From: CAZSSH01 sp964609825
GTDB taxonomy: Bacteria > Verrucomicrobiota > Lentisphaeria > Victivallales > Victivallaceae
Direction: 5' to 3'
NCBI GenBank assembly: GCA_964609825.1
Contig: CAZSSH010000010.1
Location: 248,001 to 312,000 of the forward strand
Length of the DNA stretch: 64,000 nt
This document shows, piece after piece, positions 51,948-60,149 of this stretch. The notes beneath the pieces were generated by a model, which was not told the origin of the DNA, did not search any database, and was given only the letters and a program-made list of their open reading frames with translations. Position 1 is the stretch's first letter. Each line of letters opens with the position of its first letter. Made by a program: the position numbers and the translations under genes.

Positions 51948-52745
51948 ATGAAAAACGATGTAACCAAGATTTTTACTTTGATCGAGCTTTTGGTGGTAGT
52001 CGCCATCATTGCCATTTTGGCCTCGATGCTTTTGCCCGCATTGAATAAGGCGCGCGAAGTCGCCAAAAGTACGACCTGCAAAAATAATTTACGGCAACAG
52101 GGGCTGGCGCATCAATTGTATGCCGCCGCGTTTCAGGATCAGATGATTCCGGTGGCCAATGACGCTTACAACGGTCAAATCTGGACCCGGATTATGGTCA
52201 AAAACAATTATATGACCAAAAAAATGCTGGTGTGCGATTCGCGCTACAACCCGGATGAGTATTACCGCTCGTTTTGGGCCAATCCGACCTCCAAAATCGA
52301 TGATGACGCCGAGTTTGCCTGGCACCGCAGCTGGTACGGGATCAATTATATGTACGCTTTTACGGCCAACAGCTCCTACACCGGTAAAGTGATCGTCAAA
52401 ATGAGCATGTTTCGCCGGGCCAGCGCCACCGTGCTTGCGGTGGACAGCGCGGCCGACACCCGGGTGATCGGGCAGGAGCAGCCGTTGGGATATTATCGGG
52501 TGATGAATAATTACGGCAGCGGCAGCGGTTACAATATTTTGTGGCCGGCACACAACGGATCAAGCGAGTGCAACGCGTTGTTTGCCGACGGTCACGTCGC
52601 CGGCGCCAAAGGTCAGGGCAGCAATGAAACGGCGGCCAAGAGTTTGTATGACTCGCCCGGCTCGCCGCTTTACGGGCCCGCTGTCAGCAAATCGGCACCC
52701 AACGATTTAAGTATGTGGGTGCGTCACGACGGCAAATTCCGTTAA
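51948..52745 (+). CDS. Pseudopilin-like secreted protein
   Basis: This 265 aa protein has the prepilin leader FTLIELLVVVAIIAIL near the N-terminus and a C-terminal HNGSSECNALFADG motif (His-x11-Asp-Gly, a looser form of the H-X9-DG element). It is the third such gene in this window and the last of the unit starting at 50628. A hairpin terminator follows. Confidence 0.87.
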   Translation: MKNDVTKIFTLIELLVVVAIIAILASMLLPALNKAREVAKSTTCKNNLRQQGLAHQLYAAAFQDQMIPVANDAYNGQIWTRIMVKNNYMTKKMLVCDSRYNPDEYYRSFWANPTSKIDDDAEFAWHRSWYGINYMYAFTANSSYTGKVIVKMSMFRRASATVLAVDSAADTRVIGQEQPLGYYRVMNNYGSGSGYNILWPAHNGSSECNALFADGHVAGAKGQGSNETAAKSLYDSPGSPLYGPAVSKSAPNDLSMWVRHDGKFR

Positions 52746-52766
52746 TGGGTAACGTTTCATCAAAAG

Positions 52767-52792
52767 CCGGAGAAAAATTCTCCGGTTTTTTT
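52767..52792 (+). terminator. Rho-independent terminator after pseudopilin
   Basis: An 8 bp stem CCGGAGAA/TTCTCCGG with a 3-base loop is followed by seven T. It starts 22 bases after the stop. Confidence 0.92.
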
Positions 52793-52794
52793 AT

Positions 52795-52822
52795 TTGCAT
52801 TGATGTCAATTTGAGTTATATT
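52795..52822 (+). promoter_or_regulatory. Promoter of sugar isomerase gene
   Basis: TTGCAT and TATATT are separated by 16 bases, 38 bases before the start. It immediately follows the previous terminator. Confidence 0.68.
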
Positions 52823-52860
52823 ATTGAGTCATCAACCACATTACCCAAAGGTGTTTTTTT

Positions 52861-53730
52861 ATGAACAGTATCCCATTGACGTATTTGTTTGATTTTGAGC
52901 ATTGCAGTGATCCTATGCGCTGCTTTGTCATGAATGAGTTTGCCGCCAACGGGGCAAAGCATCTGGTGCTTACCGACACTTTGATCCGGGAAATCTTGAA
53001 AAATCCCTGTTTCGCCGACAAACTCAATTTGGAGATGACGCGCGCGGGTCTGACCTTTGTTGATGCGCATGCCCCCTTTGGCCCCCGCGAGGATCTCAAT
53101 GTCCCCGACCGCGCGCTGCATGAGGTAATGGTGAGCCGGACTAAAATGGCGCTTCAAATCTGTGCCGATATGGGAGTAAGTACCATTACCGTCCATGTCG
53201 GCAACCCTTGTGACTGCTACAAAGCCACGCTGGATGAGTACCATGAGGCGATTATGCGCTCATTGGAGGAGCTGCTGCCCTTTGCCGAGCGCTGCCGGGT
53301 GATTATCGCCATCGAAAACATCTGGTTTCCGACCAACACCCCGGAGAAACTGTTGGACCTCAAAAGTGCGTTTGACACCCCGTATCTCGGCTTTTGTTAC
53401 GACTCCGGTCACGCCAATTTGATGAAAAAAGAGGTGCCCGGCGACTCGTACGTCAAAGACGCCTGGCGCAAACACCATTTGCTGCAACCCTATGACGACG
53501 CCATCCTCCCAAAGATGCTGCCCTATTTGGTCAATTGCCATTTGCATGACAATCAGGGGTTGTGCGACGATCACGATTTGCCGGGTACGGGCACGATCGA
53601 CTGGGCGCACGTCATTGCGTTGTTGCGCAATGCGCCCAACCTCAAATGTGTCCAGAGTGAAGTCATCCCGGTACGCCAGTCGGTGCCGATTTCCCGGCTT
53701 TGCCAAACCTTTGCCAAACTTTGGCCGTAA
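52861..53730 (+). CDS. Sugar phosphate isomerase/epimerase (AP-endonuclease 2 fold)
   Basis: This 289 aa TIM-barrel protein has the family metal ligands: VDAHAPFGPREDL, TITVHVGNP, IAIENIWFP, GFCYDSGHANLM, VNCHLHDNQG and a late HDLPGTGTIDWAHVI. Members isomerise keto-sugars or sugar acids with a divalent metal (xylose isomerase-like). No signal peptide, so cytosolic. It precedes the two sialidase-like genes in the same orientation, possibly acting on the sugar they release. Confidence 0.87.
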   Translation: MNSIPLTYLFDFEHCSDPMRCFVMNEFAANGAKHLVLTDTLIREILKNPCFADKLNLEMTRAGLTFVDAHAPFGPREDLNVPDRALHEVMVSRTKMALQICADMGVSTITVHVGNPCDCYKATLDEYHEAIMRSLEELLPFAERCRVIIAIENIWFPTNTPEKLLDLKSAFDTPYLGFCYDSGHANLMKKEVPGDSYVKDAWRKHHLLQPYDDAILPKMLPYLVNCHLHDNQGLCDDHDLPGTGTIDWAHVIALLRNAPNLKCVQSEVIPVRQSVPISRLCQTFAKLWP

Positions 53731-53747
53731 TAATTACTTAAAATGAT

Positions 53748-53775
53748 TTGCACCTTGCCAAAAGTGTGCTATTTT
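53748..53775 (+). promoter_or_regulatory. Putative promoter of first sialidase-like gene
   Basis: TTGCAC and TATTTT are separated by 16 bases, 60 bases before the start; a similar GTGC-TATTTT string precedes the second copy. Confidence 0.5.
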
Positions 53776-53835
53776 ATCTGTCTTTTGGATTGATTTAATG
53801 AAAAGTACTTTGGAGCAAGTTTAAAGAGAGGATTT

Positions 53836-55050
53836 ATGAGTAATTTCGTTCGCAAACCGGATTTGAAACTGTATGCTGCCTTTGTCCGCAGTCAGCTGGA
53901 CAAAGCGCTGATCCCCGCCGAAGTCAAGGCCAATCCCCCGTTGCGCTATTTTCCCGAAGTGGATGACTACACGATGAGCATGGGCATGGCGATGACCCCC
54001 AAAGGGCGGGTCTGGCTCGGCTGGTTTGCAGGCGGCGACAGCGATCAGGCGGTAATTATGCTCGCCAAGAGCGATGACAACGGCATCACCTTTGACGACC
54101 CTGATTTTATCGTTGACCCCGGTTATGCCGAGGGTTGCCTCCATATCCCGGCGGTGGTCGGCAATCTCTGGACGGCGCCGGACGGCAGACTCTTTTTGTT
54201 TTTCTCCCAGAGCATCGGCTTTTACGATGGGCGCAACGGCGTCTTTTGCTCGGTTTGCGCCAACCCGGATGATGAGAAGCCGTTGTGGAGCAAACCCATC
54301 CGGATCTGGCACGGCGCGGCGCTCAATAAGCCTGCTTTGCTCAAAGACGGGACTTGGATGCTCCCCATTTCGTTGTGGAACATCCCCCCAAGCATCGAAA
54401 ACGGCTTCTTTACCGACGCCTTTGACGGCAAACTCTTCCCCGAGCTCGACCCCGAGCGCCGGGCGCACGTCTTTGCCTCGACCAATAACGGTAAAACTTG
54501 GGAAAAACGCGGCAGCACGGTCAATGCCAATCAGACTTTTGACGAGCACATGGTCCTTGAGCGCCGCGACGGCTCACTTTTGATGTACTTGCGCGACAAA
54601 ACCGGCTTGACCCAGAGTGAATCCTTTGATCAGGGTCGTACTTGGTCGAAGCCGGTGCCGACCGCCTTTAAAAGCGCGGTCGCCCGTTTCTTTTTGACCC
54701 GGCTTGCCTCCGGCAATGCGTTGCTGGTGAAATACTCCAACCCTGATGTCGCCAATACCCGGTCGCACCTCACCGCCTACATCTCCAAGGATGACGGCAA
54801 AACGTGGGAAGGAGGCCTCCTCCTCGACGAGCGCGTCGGCGTATCCTACCCGGACGGCTTTCAGGCTCCCGACGGCAAAATCTACATCCAGTACGACTAC
54901 AAGCGCGAGTGCGGCGAAATTTTGCTTGCCGTCTTCCGCGAAGAGGACGCCTTGGCGGGCAAAAACGTCTCCGGCCACGTGCTTGTCAAGCACCCGATGA
55001 TCCGTACCCGCAGCCGCCGGCTGGAGGTCGAGGCCGAAGCGGCCAAGTAA
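53836..55050 (+). CDS. Sialidase-like (BNR-repeat) protein, copy 1
   Basis: This 404 aa protein has no signal peptide. It contains several Asp-box-like turns of the six-bladed beta-propeller: SDDNGITF, STNNGKTWE, SFDQGRTWSK and SKDDGKTWEGG. RYFPEVDDYTMSMGMAMTP near the start and YPDGFQAPDGKIYIQYDYKRE near the end are strongly kept in the neighbouring copy. Such folds include GH33 sialidases but also other hydrolases, so the substrate is unproven. Cytosolic location means the substrate must be imported. Confidence 0.78.
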   Translation: MSNFVRKPDLKLYAAFVRSQLDKALIPAEVKANPPLRYFPEVDDYTMSMGMAMTPKGRVWLGWFAGGDSDQAVIMLAKSDDNGITFDDPDFIVDPGYAEGCLHIPAVVGNLWTAPDGRLFLFFSQSIGFYDGRNGVFCSVCANPDDEKPLWSKPIRIWHGAALNKPALLKDGTWMLPISLWNIPPSIENGFFTDAFDGKLFPELDPERRAHVFASTNNGKTWEKRGSTVNANQTFDEHMVLERRDGSLLMYLRDKTGLTQSESFDQGRTWSKPVPTAFKSAVARFFLTRLASGNALLVKYSNPDVANTRSHLTAYISKDDGKTWEGGLLLDERVGVSYPDGFQAPDGKIYIQYDYKRECGEILLAVFREEDALAGKNVSGHVLVKHPMIRTRSRRLEVEAEAAK

Positions 55051-55062
55051 CTCCGTATCGAT

Positions 55063-55096
55063 GCGGGAGGGAATCTTTTCTCTCCCGCTTTTTTTT
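55063..55096 (+). terminator. Rho-independent terminator between the sialidase-like genes
   Basis: A 7 bp stem GCGGGAG/CTCCCGC with a short loop is followed by eight T, 12 bases after the stop. Confidence 0.88.
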
Positions 55097-55116
55097 GTAA
55101 TTTTTTTTTAAGTTGC

Positions 55117-55144
55117 TTGATTCGGCAAAAAACCGTGCTATTTT
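55117..55144 (+). promoter_or_regulatory. Putative promoter of second sialidase-like gene
   Basis: TTGATT and TATTTT are separated by 16 bases, 79 bases upstream of ATG 55224. It shares GTGC immediately before the -10 box with the first copy. Confidence 0.5.
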
Positions 55145-55223
55145 AATTTGTTAGACAAATAATGCAGTATTGCATGACAAATAAAAAATTGCTCAGGCAT
55201 TGAGCAGCAACAGGAGAGTCGTT

Positions 55224-56444
55224 ATGAGCACCTCGCGTTTCGCCCGTCACCCGGATCTCAAACTTTATGCCGATTTTATCCGTAATCAAGTTGACCGCGC
55301 CTTGGTGCCGACACAAGTTTCGGACAAAGTGCCGCTCAGGTATTACCCCGAAGTTGATGACTACACCATGAGCATGGGGATGGCGATGACCCCCAAAGGG
55401 CGGATTTGGCTCGGCCATTTTGCGGGCGGCGACAATGATCAGGCGGTGATCGTCTTGTCCAAAAGCGACGACGGCGGCCTGACCTTTGGCAAACCCGAGT
55501 TTATCGTCGACCCCGGCTATGCCGAGTGCGGCGTCCATGTGTCGGCGGTGGTCGGCAATCTGTGGACGGCGCCGGACGGACGGCTCTTTTTGTTTTTTAC
55601 CCAAAGCGTCGGCTGGTTTGACGGCCGCGGCGGCAGCTGGTATACCGTTTGCAACAACCCGGACGATGTCAAACCGGTGTGGAGCAGCCCGGTGCGGATT
55701 TGGCACGGGGCATCGCTCAACAAGCCCACGGTGCTCAAGGACGGGACCTGGCTTTTGCCGATTTCGCTTTGGTGTTATCTGCCTAGTATCGAAAACGCCT
55801 TTTTTACCGATTGTTTTGACGGGCAGCTTTTCCCCGAGCTCAACAGTGAGCGCCGCGCCCACATTTTTGCCTCGTGCGATCAGGGGAAAACGTGGGAAAA
55901 GCGCGGCAGCGCCGTCAATGACAAGCCGACCTTTGACGAGCACATTATTTTGGAGCGTGCCGACGGCTCTTTGCTGATGTATCTGCGCGATCTTGACGGG
56001 ATGACGCAAGCCGAATCCTTTGATCAGGGGTATACTTGGAGCAAGACGGTAAAGACTCCGTTTCCGAGCGCCACTGCCCGGTTTTTCATGACCCGCCTCG
56101 CTTCCGGCAATGCGTTGCTGGTCAAGTACTCCAACCCGGAAGTACCGACGATGCGCTCGCATTTGACCGCCTACATCTCCAAAGATGACGGCAAAACGTG
56201 GGAAGGCGGGCTTTTGCTTGACGAGCGCCTCAATATCTCTTACCCGGACGGCTTCCAAGCCCCTGACGGCAGGATTTTTGTCCAGTATGACTACAAGCGT
56301 GAATGCGGTGAAATCGCGCTCGCCGTCTTCCGCGAAGAGGACGCGCTTGCCGGCAAAAACGTCTCCGGCCAAGTCCTTCTCAAGCACCCCCTCGTCCGCT
56401 CCCGCTCCCAACGCTTGGCCGTGGAGGCGGAAACGGCGAAATAA
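55224..56444 (+). CDS. Sialidase-like (BNR-repeat) protein, copy 2
   Basis: This 406 aa paralogue of the 53836-55050 protein matches end to end by eye, with the same Asp-box turns (SDDGGLTF, SCDQGKTWEK, SFDQGYTWSK, SKDDGKTWEGG) and the same VDDYTMSMGMAMTPKGR and YPDGFQAPDGRIFVQYDYKRE stretches. No signal peptide. ATG 55224 is chosen behind AGGAGAG; a TTG at 55200 is weaker. Tandem duplication with separate promoter and terminator suggests separate control and possibly different specificities. Confidence 0.8.
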   Translation: MSTSRFARHPDLKLYADFIRNQVDRALVPTQVSDKVPLRYYPEVDDYTMSMGMAMTPKGRIWLGHFAGGDNDQAVIVLSKSDDGGLTFGKPEFIVDPGYAECGVHVSAVVGNLWTAPDGRLFLFFTQSVGWFDGRGGSWYTVCNNPDDVKPVWSSPVRIWHGASLNKPTVLKDGTWLLPISLWCYLPSIENAFFTDCFDGQLFPELNSERRAHIFASCDQGKTWEKRGSAVNDKPTFDEHIILERADGSLLMYLRDLDGMTQAESFDQGYTWSKTVKTPFPSATARFFMTRLASGNALLVKYSNPEVPTMRSHLTAYISKDDGKTWEGGLLLDERLNISYPDGFQAPDGRIFVQYDYKRECGEIALAVFREEDALAGKNVSGQVLLKHPLVRSRSQRLAVEAETAK

Positions 56445-56459
56445 CCGTAAACAAAATGC

Positions 56460-56489
56460 AAGCCGGTCCAACCAAGGACCGGCTTTTTT
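56460..56489 (+). terminator. Rho-independent terminator after second sialidase-like gene
   Basis: A 10 bp perfect stem AAGCCGGTCC/GGACCGGCTT with a 6-base loop is followed by T residues. Confidence 0.93.
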
Positions 56490-56513
56490 ATTTAATTATG
56501 ACCGATAGTGCCG

Positions 56514-57140
56514 TTATTGCATTTTTTTGAATTCATCGCGACGGTAAACCGGTGCTTGGGGAGAGTCAAAGGTCATGCCAAAGTGCAATAAGGTTTGCCG
56601 GTCGTCGCGGTCGTGCCAGCGGACCATAAACTCCGCGGTCGGCACAAAGGCGTAGTTGCCGGGGGTGGACGGGTCCATCATATAAATATTTTGATCGTCA
56701 TAGCCGATGACTACCACCCAATGCCCGGCATCATAGCTGTTTTGATATTGCTCCAATGTCGTGCCCTCCGGCTCCCAGGCTTGGACGCAGACCATCAGCG
56801 GCTGGTCGCGGTCGATGCAATCTTTGAGTTGTGCGAGCGACATTTCATGATGTTGGTTTACTTTAAAGCCGAGACCGGTCATATAACGTGTGATTTCGTC
56901 AATACCAGCGTATTGATCGGCCCTGAGTTTTTGCGCCAAAACATCCTCGCGGCAATCGACCCCGTAATAAGCCAGAATCGCCTGCAGCGATGCCACGCCG
57001 CAGGTATGATCGGTCGCCTGCCGCATGAGCGGGATTTCAATCAATTTGGGCTTCTCCGTCGCTACCTTGGAGCAGCATCCGGCTGTTACAAAGGCACTGA
57101 GCAATGCCGTTGCCATCGATAATTTTGCCAATTTCGTCAC
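56514..57140 (-). CDS. C39-like papain-fold cysteine peptidase lipoprotein
   Basis: This 208 aa protein has a GTG start at 57140 chosen because GGGAGG lies six bases upstream; an ATG at 57194 is the alternative. The N-terminus has a signal with lipobox VTAGC (Cys22). A C39-type catalytic triad is visible: Cys47 in DHTCGVASLQAIL, His140 in DAGHWVVVIGY and Asp156 in MMDPSTPGNY. Family members process double-glycine leaders when fused to ABC transporters; this free-standing lipoprotein form is of unknown substrate. No bacteriocin gene was seen. Confidence 0.85.
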   Translation of the reverse strand: MTKLAKLSMATALLSAFVTAGCCSKVATEKPKLIEIPLMRQATDHTCGVASLQAILAYYGVDCREDVLAQKLRADQYAGIDEITRYMTGLGFKVNQHHEMSLAQLKDCIDRDQPLMVCVQAWEPEGTTLEQYQNSYDAGHWVVVIGYDDQNIYMMDPSTPGNYAFVPTAEFMVRWHDRDDRQTLLHFGMTFDSPQAPVYRRDEFKKMQ

Positions 57141-57179
57141 TTGAAACCTCCCGTTGTCGTCTGATTTGTCGCCGTTAAG

Positions 57180-57208
57180 ACAATATCGCGACAATGGGGG
57201 AATTGCAA
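57180..57208 (-). promoter_or_regulatory. Promoter of C39-like gene
   Basis: On the minus strand, TTGCAA and TATTGT are separated by 17 bases and lie 39 bases before the GTG start. Confidence 0.55.
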
Positions 57209-57248
57209 CTCAATTTTGCTTTTATTTGCGAAATTTTCCGCATCGATT

Positions 57249-59387
57249 TTACCGCGTCAACTCCGCCGGGCCGGTGACGGTTTGGGCGGCGCGTCCGGGG
57301 AGGCGAAGTTGGGCGGTGATGCCGCCGGGAAGGCTGAGGCGAAAGGCACCGGATTGATACGAGAGGGCGATTTCGCCGCGGGGAGTCGGGACGACGCAGC
57401 AAAAATGCCGGAGGTCGCCCGGTTTGGGGGCGATTTCGACCTCGGCAAAGCCGGGGGCGAGGGGCTTTATCCCGGCGACTTCCGACATTAAGAGCAGGGT
57501 GGGCCCCGCCGTCCAGCCGTGGCAGTAGCTGACAAAGCTGGCTTTGCCCGGTTTATATTTCGTTGTAACCGGCGGGTAACCCTCCTTGCAGTAAAACCCC
57601 TCAAACAAGGTATCGGCGCCGCCCGCCAGAAGCGCTCCCCACGATTGGCGGATTTTGTTTAATGCCGCCAAAGGGTCTTTGGCAAAGTCATTTATAACCA
57701 TTTCAAGCATGCTGGTGGCATTGTAGTGGTTGGCAGGGGTGGCGGCCAAGGGTTGCGCTTGAGTCAGTGCGGCGACTTGCGGCGCGAGGTTGGCGGCAAG
57801 GGCCTCGTAACGCGCGAGGTTGGCGGCGTCTCCGGCCAACCGGGCGGCCATGGCGGCGGTCTCAAGGCTGCGGAGATAAAGTTGATTCATTAACGTATCT
57901 TTGCCGGGAGTGTTGTTGAGCGTCACCATCCAGACATTGAGCGGATTTTGGGGAACCTCGATCAGGCCATCTTCTCCTACCTTGGCGATCAAAAAATCGA
58001 CGGCGCGGTTTAACACCGGTCGCAACTCCAAGACAAACGCGGCATCGCCGGTGTGGAGATAATAATCATGGAGCGCAATCACGTACCACGCCACATAGTC
58101 CCAGATCACCGACAGCCCCTCGCCGTAAGCCGAGGGGATCGCGCCGTCCGGGTACTGGCACTTGGCCAATTGCCGCCAGCAGAATTGAAAGAGTTCGCGG
58201 TCGCCAAATAAATAATAATTGTACCACGCCTCGTTGCGCGCATCGCCGACCCACAAAAAACGGTCGCGCTTGATACCGTCAAGGTAATATTCCTGCATGC
58301 AGAGGTGCAAGGTTTTTACCCCGGCTTGCCAGATTTGGTTTAACAACGGGTCGTTGCAGGTAAAATAGCCCTTGAAATTGACCGGATAAAAACTCGTTTT
58401 GAGCGAAAAATCGCTGACTGAGACCGGGGAAACGGCATCAAAAAACTCGACGCGGACAAACCGGCCGCCGACTTTGGCGCGGCTCTCAAACTCCTGCACC
58501 CCGCCGCGCAAACGGTACTCCTCCAACAGCATTTTATGAAGCAGCAAATCGCGCGAGGGTTCGGTCAAGGCTTCGTCAATGGTTTCGCCGTAATTGAGGC
58601 GCAAGCTTACCTCTTTGTCGGAAGTTATTTTGAGCCGCACCCAGCCGACGGTTTCTCCGCCAAAGTCGAGGATGAAACTCGGACCCTGATAGCGGCCGGG
58701 GGCGGCGAGGGTGATGACACCGTCACAGAGTTGGCAGTCTTTGAGCTCAAGGATGTGTTGTACGTTTTGGACTTGCGGCAAAATTTGCCGGGTATATTTT
58801 AAATAATCTTCCCCGGCAACCTTGACGGCGGCGGCGGACGGCTGCCACGCGGGGCGCTTGGCTCCAAACAGGATGGAGCGGGTGCATTTGGGAATTTCGC
58901 GCTGCAAAAAGGGCGAACCCTCCAAAGCGGGGATGATTTTAGCCGGATCGCTGCCGGGGAGCGTGCTCCACTGGGGGCCTCCGGCGGCGCTCATATCCAT
59001 CACTTGTGCCAATTCCCAGCCGCGGTCATCGTACTCCAAACGCATCCAGTCCCAGCGCTCCAGCGGGGTCGTTCGCCAGCTATTGTCAGAGCGGACGATG
59101 CTTTGGCCGTCTGCCGCGAGCTCCAAAGCAAATCCGCGGTGCCCGGAGTGGTTAAAAGCGCGGACGGCGATCAAATTATGACCCGCGCGGACAAAAGGTG
59201 TCACATCATAATCGCGGGTATTGGCCCACTCGTCAATGATGCTCACCAATTGACCGTTGACAAAGAGCTCAAAGCCGGTGTCGGCAAAGATCCGCAGCAC
59301 CGCGCGATCAAAGGCGGCGGGGAAGTCAAACGTTTTGCGAAAATAGTTCTCCAACGGATTTTTGCCGCCGATATTGCTGAGTGTCAT
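57249..59387 (-). CDS. GH78-like alpha-L-rhamnosidase
   Basis: This 712 aa cytosolic-type protein (no signal peptide) has an N-terminal beta-sandwich (FADTGFELFVNGQLV, YDVTPFVRAGHNLIAVRAFN, SWRTTPLERWDW) and a second beta domain (SFILDFGGETVGWVRLKI). The (alpha/alpha)6 catalytic barrel follows, with YYLDGIKRDRFLWVGDARNEAW, the usual GH78 catalytic acid region. A C-terminal beta domain ends the protein (FAEVEIAPKPGDLRHFCCVVPTPRGEIALSY). GH78 removes terminal alpha-L-rhamnose from pectins and glycosides. No ribosome binding site is evident before ATG 59387. Confidence 0.85.
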   Translation of the reverse strand: MTLSNIGGKNPLENYFRKTFDFPAAFDRAVLRIFADTGFELFVNGQLVSIIDEWANTRDYDVTPFVRAGHNLIAVRAFNHSGHRGFALELAADGQSIVRSDNSWRTTPLERWDWMRLEYDDRGWELAQVMDMSAAGGPQWSTLPGSDPAKIIPALEGSPFLQREIPKCTRSILFGAKRPAWQPSAAAVKVAGEDYLKYTRQILPQVQNVQHILELKDCQLCDGVITLAAPGRYQGPSFILDFGGETVGWVRLKITSDKEVSLRLNYGETIDEALTEPSRDLLLHKMLLEEYRLRGGVQEFESRAKVGGRFVRVEFFDAVSPVSVSDFSLKTSFYPVNFKGYFTCNDPLLNQIWQAGVKTLHLCMQEYYLDGIKRDRFLWVGDARNEAWYNYYLFGDRELFQFCWRQLAKCQYPDGAIPSAYGEGLSVIWDYVAWYVIALHDYYLHTGDAAFVLELRPVLNRAVDFLIAKVGEDGLIEVPQNPLNVWMVTLNNTPGKDTLMNQLYLRSLETAAMAARLAGDAANLARYEALAANLAPQVAALTQAQPLAATPANHYNATSMLEMVINDFAKDPLAALNKIRQSWGALLAGGADTLFEGFYCKEGYPPVTTKYKPGKASFVSYCHGWTAGPTLLLMSEVAGIKPLAPGFAEVEIAPKPGDLRHFCCVVPTPRGEIALSYQSGAFRLSLPGGITAQLRLPGRAAQTVTGPAELTR

Positions 59388-59450
59388 GTAGGGTAACCTG
59401 AGGTTATTATTTTTGTTTGTTTGCTTATATTACTCGTGTCATATAGCAAT

Positions 59451-59479
59451 AATATACTATATTTGACGCTAAAAAGCAA
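59451..59479 (-). promoter_or_regulatory. Promoter of GH78 gene
   Basis: On the minus strand, TTGCTT and TATATT are separated by 17 bases, 63 bases before the start. Confidence 0.65.
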
Positions 59480-59532
59480 GTCGAGCGGTTAAAAAAATAA
59501 CAATATTTTGACCGCGCGGGACAGCGCAACAA

Positions 59533-60036
59533 TTATTGCACCGATATCAGATAGTCCAAAGTGATGAGCCCGTCGGCGTCGGGGTGGCAGAAACGGCCGG
59601 TCACATAGCGCTCGGCAAAAAATGGCGGCAGGGCCAAAGTAAATCCTTTTTGCGTCAGATATTTGAGACACTCCTCATGCATCCCGAAAATGCTTGGGTC
59701 GTTGGCCGCTCCGCGCAAAAAGACGACGGCGATTTTGGCCGCCGGGAGATCCAGACTCTCGTAATCGGGTGGCACTGCTGCATCGGGGCGGCAATGGCGC
59801 CCGATCCAGTACTCAAAGTTGCCGTTATCTTCGCGCATGAAACCCAAAATTTCACCGGCATCTGCCTCAAGTTTGAGCAAAAACAAAGGTTCACAGCTGC
59901 GCGTTTGCATCCACACTTTCCATTTGGGGGCAAAGCTCCCCGACGGGTCGCGGTCAACATTGGTATAGCGTTTGCCGACCAAGCGCCGCGGCGGCAAATC
60001 CTCTGTCCGGTGGCCGATGATTTGGATCATGCTCAT
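59533..60036 (-). CDS. Stand-alone GyrI-like effector-binding protein
   Basis: This 167 aa protein matches the GyrI/AraC effector-binding (SOUL-like) fold: an opening RRLVGKRYTN strand, FEYWIGRHCRPDAAVPPDYESLDLPAAKIAVVFLRG with the usual P-Y-x-x-L-x-I/L-P-A motif, and a helix before FTLALPPFFAERY. No DNA-binding domain is attached. Free-standing members bind small molecules or act as accessory proteins; the ligand is unknown. Confidence 0.72.
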   Translation of the reverse strand: MSMIQIIGHRTEDLPPRRLVGKRYTNVDRDPSGSFAPKWKVWMQTRSCEPLFLLKLEADAGEILGFMREDNGNFEYWIGRHCRPDAAVPPDYESLDLPAAKIAVVFLRGAANDPSIFGMHEECLKYLTQKGFTLALPPFFAERYVTGRFCHPDADGLITLDYLISVQ

Positions 60037-60070
60037 GATTCTTCTCCGGTTAAAATAATTATTACATTAT

Positions 60071-60099
60071 ACTATAATGTCGGATTTGCAAAATATCAA
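60071..60099 (-). promoter_or_regulatory. Putative promoter of GyrI-like gene
   Basis: On the minus strand, TTGATA and TATAGT are separated by 17 bases, 34 bases before the start. Confidence 0.5.
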
Positions 60100-60149
60100 A
60101 TTGTAAATTATTGTAATATGGTAATAATATTGCAAAAGGACCCCAAAAA

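Noticed and set aside
55143..56471. 442-codon minus-strand frame over the second sialidase-like gene
   Set aside because: Its mirror exists over the first copy too, as expected of antisense shadows of paralogues; no domain signal.
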